A DNA stretch of 64,000 nucleotides from Ariolimax columbianus. Its lineage: Eukaryota; Mollusca; Gastropoda; Stylommatophora; Arionidae. The notes under the pieces were generated by a model. It made no database searches. It worked only from the letters and a program-made list of their open reading frames with translations, and had not been told where the DNA came from. Shown here one piece after another: positions 22,493-33,130 of this stretch. The position numbers were made by a program, and so were the translations under genes. The stretch spans positions 6,884,141 through 6,948,140 of the forward strand of contig JAVGWX010000019.1 of the NCBI GenBank assembly GCA_036924085.1, written 5' to 3'. Numbering within the stretch: the stretch's first letter is position 1; each line of letters begins with the position of its first letter.

Positions 22493-22842
22493 GACATATC
22501 TCATGGTCAAGGGTTGAGTCTCAGCAGTTCGCAGTGAGGTAGCTGATCTACTGCTTAGGGCACCCCGACCGAGAACTAAGTCTTCTACAAATGGTTTCAT
22601 ACCTCATCGCCGTATGGGGTGAATATCGAGCAGCTTCCCGCCCGCTTTGATCGGCGGACGGCAGAGACCTCATTCTGCGGCTCGTCCGGGCGGGGCTGGA
22701 GCTGGAGCCCCAGGTCCCCACCATGTCGAAGCCTCCCTTTGCAATCGTGCTGAGCTTTTGGGCGGGATTTTGGCTTAGAGGCGTTCGGCCGTAATCCCTC
22801 ACCTTGTAGCCTCGCGTCGTTGGCTTATCAGCCTAGTACGTG
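22493..22842 (-). rRNA. 28S rRNA 3'-end fragment (pseudogene), copy 1
   Basis: The minus strand runs from TAGGCTGATAAGCCAACG through GAACGCCTCTAAGCC to GTGCCCTAAGCAGTAGATCA and ACTGCTGAGACTCAACCC, which is the true 3' terminus of animal 28S rRNA. It is followed about 55 bp later by copy 2 in the same orientation. The region is GC-richer than its surroundings. No 5.8S, 18S or upstream 28S sequence is present. Confidence 0.87.
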
Positions 22843-22974
22843 ATGAGAATCATTCAAAACATGTACTAAGGACAGACCGCAGCTTTAAGAATAGACATTC
22901 AAGTGGGAGAATATCAGCATGTAAAAAAGACTATCTTCCGTACCTTTCCTGTATGATCTATTAAAAGGCAGTTT

Positions 22975-23980
22975 CTTTTTTATTGTCCTAATATTGTTCT
23001 TTTCAATCCTGTAATTATTTACATTGTTCGATCTGCACATGTGGATGACTACATGTGTCTACATTAAACTCCATCTGCCAGCTATCAGACTATTCTCGAA
23101 CTGCATCTAAATCCGATTTCAATATAGTCACTTCTGCTTTTAGATGAAAACAGCAAAATTTTTAATCATGGATCCGACATCAATGTCCAAATCGTTTTTA
23201 TACATTAAGAACTAGATTGGACCCTAAACTGAACCCTGTGGCACATCACTTATTACATCCTACCAGTCAGAGAACTTCCTATATATACCCACTCCCTGCC
23301 TTCTGCCCGTCAACCAAGTTTCTTTCCAATTAGCACTTCACCACCTATTGCATGTGAATTCAACTTTCGAAACAATCGTTTATCAGGAACTCAATCAAAG
23401 GCCTTTGCAACAATCCAGATAGAAAACATCCACCGGCTATCCGCTATCTCACATTTAGTAACCTCCTCAATGAATTCTAATAGATGGTTACACACGAGCT
23501 TCCTTTAGTAAACACATGCTGACTATTTTCGATTTAATTAAACTTATCCAAGTGCCGTACTATGTTGTCCTCGATAATGGAGTCAACATTTGTGTAGAGA
23601 ATGCTCGTTAAACTCACTGGTCTATAATTAGCTGGATCTGATTGTTTGCCCTTCTTAAACAAGTGGATCACACCTGCATATTTCCAATACCTTGGAACAA
23701 TCAACTTTTCAAGAGTATGATAATAAAATATCACTAATGGTTTTGCTAACTGGCCTCGAAGTTCAAACAGTAATTTTGGATGAATACCGTCTTTACCAGA
23801 ACATGTATCCACCTTCAACATATCCAATTTTTGTAAAACCATTTCATAGGTAATGCAGAATGATAGTAATCCTTGTGTGGGCATGTCTCGTTGGAAAATA
23901 TTTAATGGCTCTGGGATCCGGGAGCAGTCTTCTTTTGTATAGGCTGATTGAGTACTGATTGAGGTAACTGGCAGGACTGT
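22975..23980 (-). mobile_element. CR1-type LINE reverse transcriptase copy, part 1
   Basis: The best frame is 23534-23986: CSGKDGIHPKLLFELRGQL, WKYAGVIHLFKKGKQSDP, ANYRPVSLTSI, then IEDNIVRHLDKFN. These are the GPDGIHP, WK..V.PIFKKG and NYRPVSLTS motifs of CR1/jockey-type elements. Downstream, on the minus strand, a degraded NDLDIDVGSMIKNFA matches NDLDIDIVSMIAKFADDTK of the copy at 45530-45580. Stops are frequent. A SINE at 23992-24277 splits it from part 2. Confidence 0.8.
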
Positions 23981-24288
23981 TCTCACTTATTCTGTGGGAT
24001 TCCATGGCTATGTGGTTAAGTCGTCGTCCTTGTGATCAAGAGGTGTGAATTCGACTCCGGACTGCACCGTCTTTTTTACAGGTGGTTGATGTGGAGTCCC
24101 CTGCTTCTCATAGTCGCCCCCTAGTCGTCTTGTCTTTGACTTGCCACTGGTGTCGGGTGGCTCAAGATGAGCGAGTGAAGATGAAAAGTAGCGCAGTTAA
24201 TCCTTGCTAAAAAAAAAAAGGTTTAGCAAAATTAGTAATGCCATCATCGTCTACGATGGACGGTGGCCTTTTCTTTGTCTCACTTATT
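23981..24288 (+). mobile_element. tRNA-derived SINE with 11-bp target-site duplication
   Basis: Perfect direct repeats TCTCACTTATT at 23981-23991 and 24278-24288 flank a 286-bp insert. The insert has an A-box-like GGCTATGTGGTTAAG near 24008 and a B-box-like GTGAATTCGACTCC near 24048, and contains an A-rich tract at 24210-24221. With the insert removed, the CR1-type LINE reads across. This is one of the best-delimited insertions in the window. Confidence 0.85.
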
Positions 24289-24480
24289 ATTTTTCTCGTA
24301 CTATCGTTAATTGGGTCAACTGTGTATTTCGTTCTCTGTTTATGTCGCACATAAGAAAAAAGCTTCCAAACACTGACCACATTATAAACAGATACACACA
24401 CTAGTCCATACACATGTCAGTACGTCTTGATATAACCTAAAATATAACATTCTTTTGGTTGAATGCTCCAAGCCTTTGCC
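24289..24480 (-). mobile_element. CR1-type LINE, part 2 (upstream of the SINE)
   Basis: Continues the CR1-type copy beyond the SINE. The text TTCTCTGTTTATGTC, CACATAAG and AAACACTGACC parallels 36680-36720, where the same order follows a CTGTTCTCCCTTATT sequence without any insertion. Confidence 0.6.
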
Positions 24481-24814
24481 CATAGAACCCAGAAAGTCAA
24501 ACCTTTTAAACAAACCAAAAAAGGTGCTCACAATGTTGTAAATGCTCATGCACATTCATCAATACACTACAAAATCATGTGTGAAATGATGTCATCCATC
24601 AAATGACTAGTGCAGACTGGCACTCGGGGCGGTAAATTCCAAAAAAACAGCGCAGGTATGGTCTCATATCTGCCTAGTGTTGAAGGAGCCTAATGAAGTT
24701 GAAAGGAAGTTCTAGGAACTCACCCCTGAATACGGAGAAGTCAGGAAAACTAAATACGTATGATATCAGATGTAGCTACATAAACGACTAGTGTACTCCT
24801 TGGCCACCAGGTGT

Positions 24815-24960
24815 AAGACCTTAGACACAATGGGAGAATTAAACATCTTTCACGTCAACATCTCTAGACTTAGACAAAAAACCTTAAAGTTAAGCAAGCA
24901 GCTACAATAACTCAATGTGTACATTGCACTGACACAGATAATTGCTGATTGATAGATTTC
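24815..24960 (+). mobile_element. LINE endonuclease N-terminus fragment
   Basis: GELNIFHVNISRLRQK and LSKQLQxLNVYIALTQ resemble the first strands of the apurinic-type endonuclease of non-LTR elements (ILQWN..GLR.K...L...L....DIxxLQET). Only the N-terminal about 45 codons are visible. Confidence 0.45.
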
Positions 24961-25419
24961 TCTATTTCAGGTTACACAATGTACAAATACAGAGGCGTCA
25001 CTACATTGCTCCGAAATGATAGTCAAGTAGACGTGCAGAATCAAAGAAACAACGTCTATGATATCCAAGCCGCAGAAGTATAGCACAGTGGACTTTGGCA
25101 CACCATACTTAACTCTTTGAACCAAAAATCCTGATGAGGCTGTGCGTGCGTGTAAATAACACATTCCCAGAGTCACTACTGTGTCGGTACAGTACATGCA
25201 TATTCTAATAATGAGCATAGTATGGATAGACATAGCAGAATTTGCCAACGCTTTCCATAGTTACTTTTAAAATTCTCATGATAAAAAGACATGCAGAAAA
25301 ATCAGTAAATGTCCGTTCTGAATGGATAATAAAGGAACAAACTGTTGAGATTGTGATCAATGATTAGGAGGATGAGGAACTAAATTTAGATGATAATTAT
25401 TTAGTAAGTGATATCAAAA

Positions 25420-26060
25420 TGGAATCAGATTATCATTTCAGTGATACCATATCAAACTATATCTTGCCCTATTCCTGATTTTTCTGGCAATCAGGTTGTA
25501 ACATGGGTGAGGAAGAGGACGTTTACCAATGTCTCTAGTAAATTTGACACAGGTCGGTCTCCAACAAATATATTCAGACCTGTGTCTGCAGTAAAAACAT
25601 CTTTTGTGGAGCAGATAAGCCCCAAGAACATTCCAGAATCCATTACTTCAGAGAATAACGTCAATTAATGTTTTGTAACTTTTGCTGGACAAAGATTTAT
25701 AGCACAATTAGTGTGAGCAGTCAAACATACTTCCTGAGCAAGTGAGAAGCAAGAAGCCAACCAGCTACTATGCTAAACATTATAAAAATGTAACACTGCC
25801 TGAGATGAAAGCATTCTTTGGACCACCTTACATTGGACTACAATGTAAGTAAACCATGTTACAAGGAGTTCTGGTTTAGCTCGTCTGTTAACTTTGTTTC
25901 TCATACTCCATGTTTCCGCTCTGTGATAGAGCGTGATCACTTTCTTGCTCTCTGGGCTTTTCTTACCTTGTAGATGAGGAAGAACCTAGATAAAACAGAT
26001 AAGCTTTACAAAGTGAGTCCCATGTTGAATGTGTTGCTAATAAAATGCCTATATTATTAT
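25420..26060 (+). pseudogene. piggyBac-like transposase relic, N-terminal to central part
   Basis: The translation shows FSGNQVVTWVRKRTFTNVSS, then LPEMKAFFG, FWFSSSVNF-like text, ERDHFLALWAFLTL and DKTDKLYKVSPMLNVL, in the order of the piggyBac family (DDE_Tnp_1_7 domain). Frameshifts and stops occur throughout, and the catalytic centre downstream is absent. The C-terminal part of a similar transposase lies at 33960-34650 on the same strand. Confidence 0.7.
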
Positions 26061-26184
26061 TCACCCCTACGCACTTGCGCTTAGAGAAAAATATGATCCC
26101 TTTAAAAGCATACTTGCATTTAAACAGTATACCAAGTCATAATCATTATCTTTTGCAGAACGTTGTTTTAACATTTAACTTTAT

Positions 26185-26344
26185 GCGGAGGCTAGACTTC
26201 ATGGCCTCGGGTTTTCCCCACTGAGCTTGGTCTCTCTCGGCAAATGGGTACTCCGTAGCTCCAGCGATGAACTTAGGGGTCTCCGGAAAGAAACACCGAG
26301 CTAAAATAGGGAAAAAACCCGAGGCAATGAAGTCGAGCCGCCGC
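26185..26344. mobile_element. Inverted-repeat element (MITE-like), about 160 bp
   Basis: The left arm GGCTAGACTTCATGGCCTCG (from 26189) and the right arm read in reverse, GGCTCGACTTCATTGCCTCG, match over about 35 bp with a few mismatches, leaving about 90 bp between them. It sits at the 3' end of the minus-strand LINE. It codes for nothing recognisable. A MITE is the simplest reading, but the target-site duplication is unclear. Confidence 0.6.
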
Positions 26345-27784
26345 TTACATTGTTTGTTTTTCTTCACCACAGACGATCTGTAATATTCTTGATCTCTAAC
26401 CAGAAGTCCCACCTCTGCCGTTGTTATATTCCATACCTCTGTGATGTCTTGTGTCCATCTTCTCCCCAGTCTGCCTCTGCCCCGCTGTCCAGGCACCATA
26501 CCCTCCAGTATCATTCTCTCCAGGCCATTATGACGTTTAATGTGGCCAACATAGTTTTGCTTTCTGGACAAGATGTTGTTAACTAACCAATGTTTATTGA
26601 ATCCAATTCTTGTAGGATATCTGCATTTCTCCGTTTCGCTATCCATGGTATTTTCAGCAGACTCTGTTACATTATAGTTTTTAAAAATGCAATCCTTTTC
26701 ATAAATGTGAATGTGTGGTGGTCCACATTTCACATCCATACATTGCCACGAGGAAGATGCAAGTTTGCATGTTGTTTATGTTTTCGTTCTATTACAGTTC
26801 TGGTAAAATGTTTCTCCTTTTATTCAACCTCTGTATCACCAAAGCCATTATCTGTCTTTCCTAAAGAAAATCTATATTGCTGCTTATTATTCAGCCGAGA
26901 TACTCAATACTTGTGACTATCTTAATTTACTGTTCATCTAGAATAACTTTAGTTTTGGTCGTTATATTGTTTGTGCTCATTATACTGGTTTTACTTATAT
27001 TTAGGTATAGATTTAGGTCTTCGCTGTGTTGTTTTACCAACAGGATCATCCGTTACAGTCTCGCAGCGCTCTTTGAGAAAACTGTTTCATCTGCATATCA
27101 GAGCTCTGGTAATTCGTTCCACGTTGAACTCCTAATTTCCATCATTGTTGGCGTTCCTCAATTTAGAATCAGCATATATTTTGAATAGATAAGGGAAGAG
27201 TATGCAGCCCTGTCTAACACCGGTTTGAACTTCGAACCAGTCTGACGTTTCGCAGGCTATTCTGACCGAAGTTTGTTGTTCCTAGTATAGTGATTCAATC
27301 AATTGAATTAAGTTAGTTGGGAACCCTGTGTTTTTCAATAAGTCCTTCAATACTTGGTGTTGCACACAGTTGAACGCGTTCGTGAAATCTATAAAGCAAT
27401 TTATACGTCGCCATTATACGCTCTGCATGTTTCTATAACACATCTTATGTTAAAGATGTGATCCCTCGTGCCCCTACTTTTTCTAAAACCTGCTTGTGCT
27501 TCATGAACCTCTTCATTGATCTTGTTTTGTAGCCTCTTCACGATGATCCGCAAAATAATATTTCTGGCATGACTTACTAAAGCGATGGTTTGATGATTGG
27601 CACATTGCTTCAAACCATTTTTTTGAGAAGAGGTACACACACAAATCGTGTCCATGCTCTGGCACTTTGTCAGACCGTCCTACATTGAGCATTCTAGATG
27701 CTGACACTGGCTTCCCCTCCTGCTTGAATAAATTCACAAGGTATATCATAACATCATGGTGAATTCCCTTTCTTCAAACCTTGG

Positions 27785-27957
27785 ATTAGGGACGGGATGG
27801 GCTAGTGGTTAAGTGACACGGCAAGGAAGCAGACCCTTACATAAAATGCATGCCGAAGTGGGACCTAGTGGGTCGGCAGACGCAACATAAAAACTGTAGT
27901 GCAACGCACACCCCCTTGGGGAATAGAGCAAAAAACTGCGAGCAAAAAAAAAAAATC
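27785..27957 (+). mobile_element. tRNA-derived SINE (family S), internally deleted
   Basis: Head GGGATGGGCTAGTGGTTAAG, then GGAAGCAGACCCTTACATA, ATGCATGCCGA, AGTGCAACGCACACCCCCTT and an A-rich tail, all shared with 56545-56792 and, inverted, with 33690-33935. The B-box segment is missing. It interrupts the minus-strand LINE between AQKD and NPRFEERE. Confidence 0.8.
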
Positions 27958-28035
27958 TTTCTGTGCGGAACGGACCCCTTCTATACTAGCTACTCTACTA
28001 TAATGTTGGAGCGGCCAATGATGTTTTCATACATT

Positions 28036-28953
28036 TGTAACAGTTCCCGCCGGAGCAAGGGGAGTTTAGGATGCCTGAACATGTTAAAGCTTAAAGCTAC
28101 CTGAATGCATGTCAAGGTCACTCACCGTCTCAGCAAAGGAGAACAGAGTTGGGTTAAGGAATGTGGACAGATAGAAACTGACCACTGGCCTTCTGATTTT
28201 GGTAGGGGGATATTGATTGACAGACGAAATTGGCAACGGGGCTTGCTGCGAGAGAATGAGTGACAGGTGTGCAAAGTGTTTCGTTCCAATTGGGATTGAA
28301 GATGACCATAACTGAGATCGATTGGTCAAGCTCTGGCCTTGCTTGAGGATATATAACTCGAGACAAAGTTTAGCTCGAGAGGCTGGAGAGAGAGAGAGGC
28401 TGTATGGAAGAGAGAGAGAGAGACTGAATGTAGATAGTGTGTTTAACTAACCGACTTTAGATAGAGGAGCGATTGATAGACGGTTGGACGAATGTTTAGT
28501 GATAGAACAGGATCGCTCAAATAGGTGTGTGAGTTTTGCATTAATGGATAATCTGAAAGTGTATTTGTAAGCAAGGACACATTGTGAGCGAGCTATGTCG
28601 AGATCGCCCGCCTGAGGGGATTTCAGTGAGGAAGAGTATTTGATAAGGTGTGTTGAAGACGCAGTTAAGGCGATGTGTGTGTGATGCAATTGCAAGGCAA
28701 TAGAACTGGGTTTTTTAGATAGTTGGGAATTCCATCAATAGCTAATGCTTACAATTCCCATTTTAGTAGAATGTTTAGTTAAGATATGTATTATATTGTG
28801 TTTGTAATTTCTCTACTCATTCTATGATATGAGTATGATATAATAAATATGCCACCTGATGTGTGATATGTCATTTACTGAACATGGTCATGATGATGTG
28901 GATGAGTGTGAGAATGGTCTAAGTTCGATCACGGCAGCAGAGGGTCTGTTACA
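28036..28953. mobile_element. Solo LTR, 918 bp
   Basis: It begins TGTAACAG and ends CTGTTACA, a perfect 8-bp inverted terminal repeat of TG...CA type. The 4-bp direct repeat CATT lies directly outside at 28032-28035 and 28954-28957, as for Ty3/gypsy-type integration. Inside, a TATA-like GAGGATATATAACTCG lies near 28345 and an AATAAA at about 28840, giving plus-sense transcription. No primer-binding site, gag or pol flanks it, so the internal part was lost, presumably by LTR-LTR recombination. Confidence 0.83.
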
Positions 28954-29499
28954 CATTTATATGCAGTAGTATTTCCATCTTTCCAGTATGTCGTTGCTTT
29001 CTGTTAGTGCATTGCCATCTGTATCGTGTGTGATATGCAGTGCCGGTTTGATATAGCCTTTGAGTATTATGATTTCTTTGAACGCGTCTACTTCGTTCCC
29101 TTGTTATTGAAACGCTTCTTTTCTGCTACACGTGTCCAATATGTGTTGTTTCTTGTCCGTTCGGATTTCTCTTCTAATTTAGTTTGTGTTATTTCTGTAC
29201 TTGTTGCTACTTCGTGTTATCCCACATTATTTTAACTTTTTTTCTTTCCTCTGTGAGTGTCATGGTCCTTTATGTTATGTCACTCTGGTGTGTGTACCAT
29301 AGTCTAGGTATAACGTTACTTGTAGATAAGATGATAATATTTCCGGCACGTGTTGCGAGTCCATCGGAATTCATGTCTTCTTGCACTGCCATGCGCATCG
29401 CAGATTTATTCGTTACCTCTATTGTATATTCTAGTGATGTTAGGCTGACGTCATAGCTTATTGGTCTAGCGCTTTTCAACAGCTGTATCAGTCTTATCT

Positions 29500-29695
29500 T
29501 TATGTCTGCGACTAGCAGCTGGTGGTCTGAGTCACAGTCTACACCTGGTAGTGTCACGACTAGTAGCTGGTGGTATGAGTCACAATCTGCACCTGGTAGT
29601 GTCACGACTAGTAGCTGGTGGTCTGAGTCACAGTCTACACCCCGTAGTGTCACGACTAGTAGCTTGTGGTTGAGTAGCAGTCTACACCTGGTAGT
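29500..29695. repeat. 48-bp minisatellite, about 4 copies, derived from LINE endonuclease codons
   Basis: GTGTCACGACTAGTAGCTGG recurs at 29551, 29599 and 29647 (period exactly 48), with a partial unit on each side. In the minus-strand LINE frame each unit encodes 16 residues of the form LLVVTLPGVDCDSDHQ. This contains the Ser-Asp-His catalytic motif of the endonuclease, which leads on into LLVADIKIRL. Confidence 0.92.
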
Positions 29696-29734
29696 GTCTT
29701 CAAGTATGTTACACATGACCCACATTTGCAATGA

Positions 29735-31995
29735 GGTTTAGATCTAGCATCAACACCGACAAAACGAGAAGTTTCACTCATAGCGGAAACAGGAAGCGAT
29801 CACGAACTTGCTATGATGACTATGCGTCTGCGATTGAAGGATGTCCAAAAGAAAGACATAACTAGACTAAAGTTTGATCTGGACAAACTAAAAGATCCAA
29901 CAATCATCGAAGTGTCAATTAGGGGTAGGGTGGCGATCATTTGCTCCACGTGTGTCTCTCAGACAGGGACTGGAGACCGTTACAGTAACCTAGTCTCTTA
30001 ACGCAGCTCTTACAGATATAGCAACAGAGATTATGGGATGCAACCAAACCAAAAAGAAGCCATTGGTGACCAATGAAATTATAGATATTTGTGATTGAAG
30101 CAGGTCACTGAAAAATCAAAACCATCCACCTGATTTAGTCGGCAGATATAAAGAGGTCTAGAAAGCGATACAACAAAAGACGAGAGAGGCGAAAGAGGCG
30201 TGAATATGTGAGCAATGTACAAACATCGAAGAGCGAGTAAACAGAATTGACGCTACAGGAGCATACAAGGTGGTCAAAGAACTGGAATTACAAAGAAAAG
30301 GCAGGAACTTAATGATCCAGGATAAAAGTGGCAAGTGCCTTATTGAGGAAAATGACATACGTGCACTATTGACGGAGTACTGTTCCGATATACAACTATG
30401 AAGGACGGAACGAACCTGAGAAAACAATCACTCCAACACCAACAACTATAGAGGATAACCAACTAATAACGAAGGAAGAGGTAACTGCAGCGGTAAAGAC
30501 ATTGAGAAGAGGAATGGCGGTCGGCGGGGACAATATACCAGCAGAGCTCTTACAGGCAGGTGGGAGGGTAGTGGTGGAAGGCCTGACACACATCTGCAAC
30601 ACAATTTGGGCGAAAGGAAACTGGCCGGACTAATGGACAAAATCAATGGTTATACGATTACATAAGTATGGAAATCTAAGGCTGTGCCAACATTACTGAA
30701 CATTAAGCCTCATCAGCCACCCTAGCAAGGCCATGCTTAGATTAATCCTCGAACGATTGAAACCCCAAGCAGAGAACATTATTGCCCAGGAGCAAGCAGG
30801 GTTCAGACAGGGAATAAGCACTACATAACATATATTAAATTATAAGGCTGTTGGCTGTTAAGCTAGACATTTCTAGAACAGCAGCAAAAACCGTATCATG
30901 TGTTTGTTGATTTTAAGAAGGCGTTTGATAGGGTATGGCATAAAGCCATATGAGCAACCATGAGGATGTATACAATCAACGGAAATATCATAAAGGTCCT
31001 TGAACACCTGTATGACAAGACGTTCATCGCAGTTCTTATGAATGGTAGTCGCGGAACTGGTTTCGCCCATCAGGATGGTGTGACACAGGGGTGTACACTC
31101 TCTCCATCTTGTTTTAATATATTCCTTGAGGGAATTATGAGTGAGGTACTTGGAGATCACGTTGGTACTGTCAAGATAGAGGGCCTAACGATTACCAACC
31201 TTCGTTTTGCAGATGATATGGATGGGTTGGCGGGTTCAGAAGCAGAACTCCAGGAATGGGTCAGAAGGCTCGGTGAAACAGCTCTTGACTATGATATGGA
31301 GAAAAACGCTGGAAAGACACAATTAATGACCAACAATGCCGAAGGCTTCAACAGCAGGATAAAAGCTAATGGTCAAGAACTTGAAGTGGTTTACCGTTTT
31401 AATTATCTAGGGTCGATTGTCAGTGATGAAACATCAAAATGTGAGGTGTTGGCCATAATAGCACAGACAATAGCGACGCTTGCACGGCTTAACAAAATCT
31501 AGCATGATAAACAGTTAGCATTATGCTCGAAAATTAGATTAAGGTGTACACTAGTCCTGTCAATATTCCTCTATGCTTGTGAGACATGGAGAATTACAGC
31601 TGACCTTCAGCGAAGGATACAGGTCTTGGAGATGATATGTGTCTGCAGACTTTTAAACGTCACGTACAAAGATTGAGTTACAAATGCGGAAATACGAGAT
31701 ATAATTACAACAGCAATATGACCTTTTGACAACCTCTTGGCAACTGTCAAAAAACAGAAACTCGCTTGGTACGGTCACATTTCGAGATAAAATGGTTTTG
31801 CAAATACGGTAGTTCACGGAAAGGTGCAAGACAAACGACGAAGAGGCTAGACTAAAAAGAGGTGAGAGGACAACATAAAAGAACCGACCAGAAGAGGCAC
31901 AGACAGTGGCCGCTGAAAGAGAAGGGTGGTGTGGAGATGTGAGGATGTCTTCATGTGTGTCCCAAAGACCTCACCGGTTACGGGATGACCTGACC
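29735..31995 (+). mobile_element. LINE copy with endonuclease end and full reverse transcriptase
   Basis: In order: endonuclease end GSDHELAMMTMRLRLK (29792-29839), linker ITKEEVTAAVKTLRRG and GGDNIPAELLQAGG, EQAGFRQG (about 30790), FVDFKKAFDRVW (about 30903), GVTQGCTLSPSCFNIFLEG, then intact FADDMDGLAGSE (31204) inside a 180-codon frame at 30960-31502. LNGxxxE...FNYLGSIVSDE and the C-terminal LACYGHISR-type segment follow. The copy ends at a short CCTGA repeat (31985-32000). The motif-C aspartates are kept, but stops upstream and downstream kill the ORF. It lies head to head with the LINE at 26150-29731. Confidence 0.87.
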
Positions 31996-32059
31996 TGACC
32001 ATCAGTGTTGCATTAGAATGTAGTATTTTATTGTAGTCTAATTGATTTTTTATTTATTC

Positions 32060-33130
32060 CATCCAGCAGAAACGAAAATATATAATCGTCTGGTGTGATG
32101 TTGAAAGTGCGTATTAGCGATGGAGAGATTGTTTTCCATACACAATGTCATTAGCATTTCTCCACTTTGATGTTTGAGCCTTAATACAAATGGCCTCCCT
32201 AATCTATATTCTAGTTTTAATCTATTAGATCCTATTTTTACATTGAAATCTTACATGATTATCATTTCTCTTTTCTCTACTTTATTTACGGTTTCTTGTC
32301 AATCACAGTAACAATTGTCTAATTCTTCTTCCGCCGCTGCTGCAATTGGTGCGTACACTTTTTTATGTTGAAGTTTATATGTTCCAATTTTAATCTGATC
32401 TTGAAGATCCAATTATTAACTGGATTGTATCCAAGCAGCGCTGCAGACACTTTTCGATACAAGGAAACCAACTCCACCATAACCACTCCTTTCTCTCACT
32501 TAGTATACAAGGCATCCTTTTGTGTCGGTGCTGAAATGGCCCAGGCCCCGCCCACCTGTGTTCCGAGATCCCCAATATGTCTACTTGAGTTCTCTTCATT
32601 TGCTTCTCAATCATGAGAAGTGTTCCGCGTATCCCATGTTCTAATTCTTAATTGTTTGCTCAGACCAGCGACAGGGCTTTAAATTGTATTACCGTCTGGC
32701 GTTTGGTCGCCATCACTAATAGGTGTACTTGATCTGGCATTGTTCTCATCCCCACTTCGATTTCTTGATCTGACTGCCATGGGGGTCTCACCATCGGGTC
32801 TTTAAGTTGTCGTATATTTAGCAGTTATGATTTTCTTGACAATTTACACAGAGTAGTTTGCCATTGTTTTCTGAATGGTTTTGGCTGCTCTTCCACTTCT
32901 GTTCCGTGGTGCCCCCGAAGCCCAATACCTGGCTAGTCCAACTCAGGTCTTCATAGCCGTTGTCAGTTATGGCGATCCTCTGTCTTTACCGCCAGCGGCT
33001 GTAAGTGCTGTATAGGGGGTGGGAGAAACTTCCCTTCACGCTACCTCTCGTAGTTTAGCAGGCCAGTCAAAATTGTTGTTTGACTGCCCCCATCCCAACT
33101 GCGAGGAGGCATCAGTTGTTTGTTGACATG
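32060..33130 (-). mobile_element. LINE 5' end: 5' UTR and endonuclease N-terminus
   Basis: 32390-32640 on the minus strand encodes KQMKRTQVDILGISEHRWAG, the opening of an apurinic-type endonuclease (L...VDILGISEVRW). The roughly 490 bp ahead of it reads as a non-coding leader. The endonuclease is broken by stops after about 70 codons. It lies 3' to 3' against the LINE ending at 31995. Confidence 0.65.

Larger units (their letters stand above)
26150..29731 (-). mobile_element. LINE copy carrying three nested insertions
   Basis: Read on the minus strand from 29731: endonuclease end (SDHQLLVADIKIRL), linker (TDGNALTESNDILERWKYYC, ending at 28958), then past a solo LTR MYENIIGRSNIIVE. Past a SINE comes CEFIQAGGEASVS, then LKQCANHQTIALVSHARNII, EEVHEAQAGFRKSRGTRDH, FIDFTNAFNCV, VQTGVRQGCILFPYLF, and the C-terminal NYVGHIKRHNGLERMILEG with VPGQRGRGRLGRRW. 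The order is that of one non-LTR element with endonuclease and reverse transcriptase. It carries many stops. The endonuclease part also holds a 48-bp tandem array. Confidence 0.82.

Noticed and set aside
28084..28695. Several minus-strand frames of 70-82 codons
   Set aside because: They lie wholly inside the solo LTR and have no protein-like motif.
29501..29741. A plus-strand Ser/Thr-rich repetitive frame (SSWWSESQSTPGS type)
   Set aside because: It is the antisense of the LINE endonuclease array. The minus-strand reading matches a known domain.
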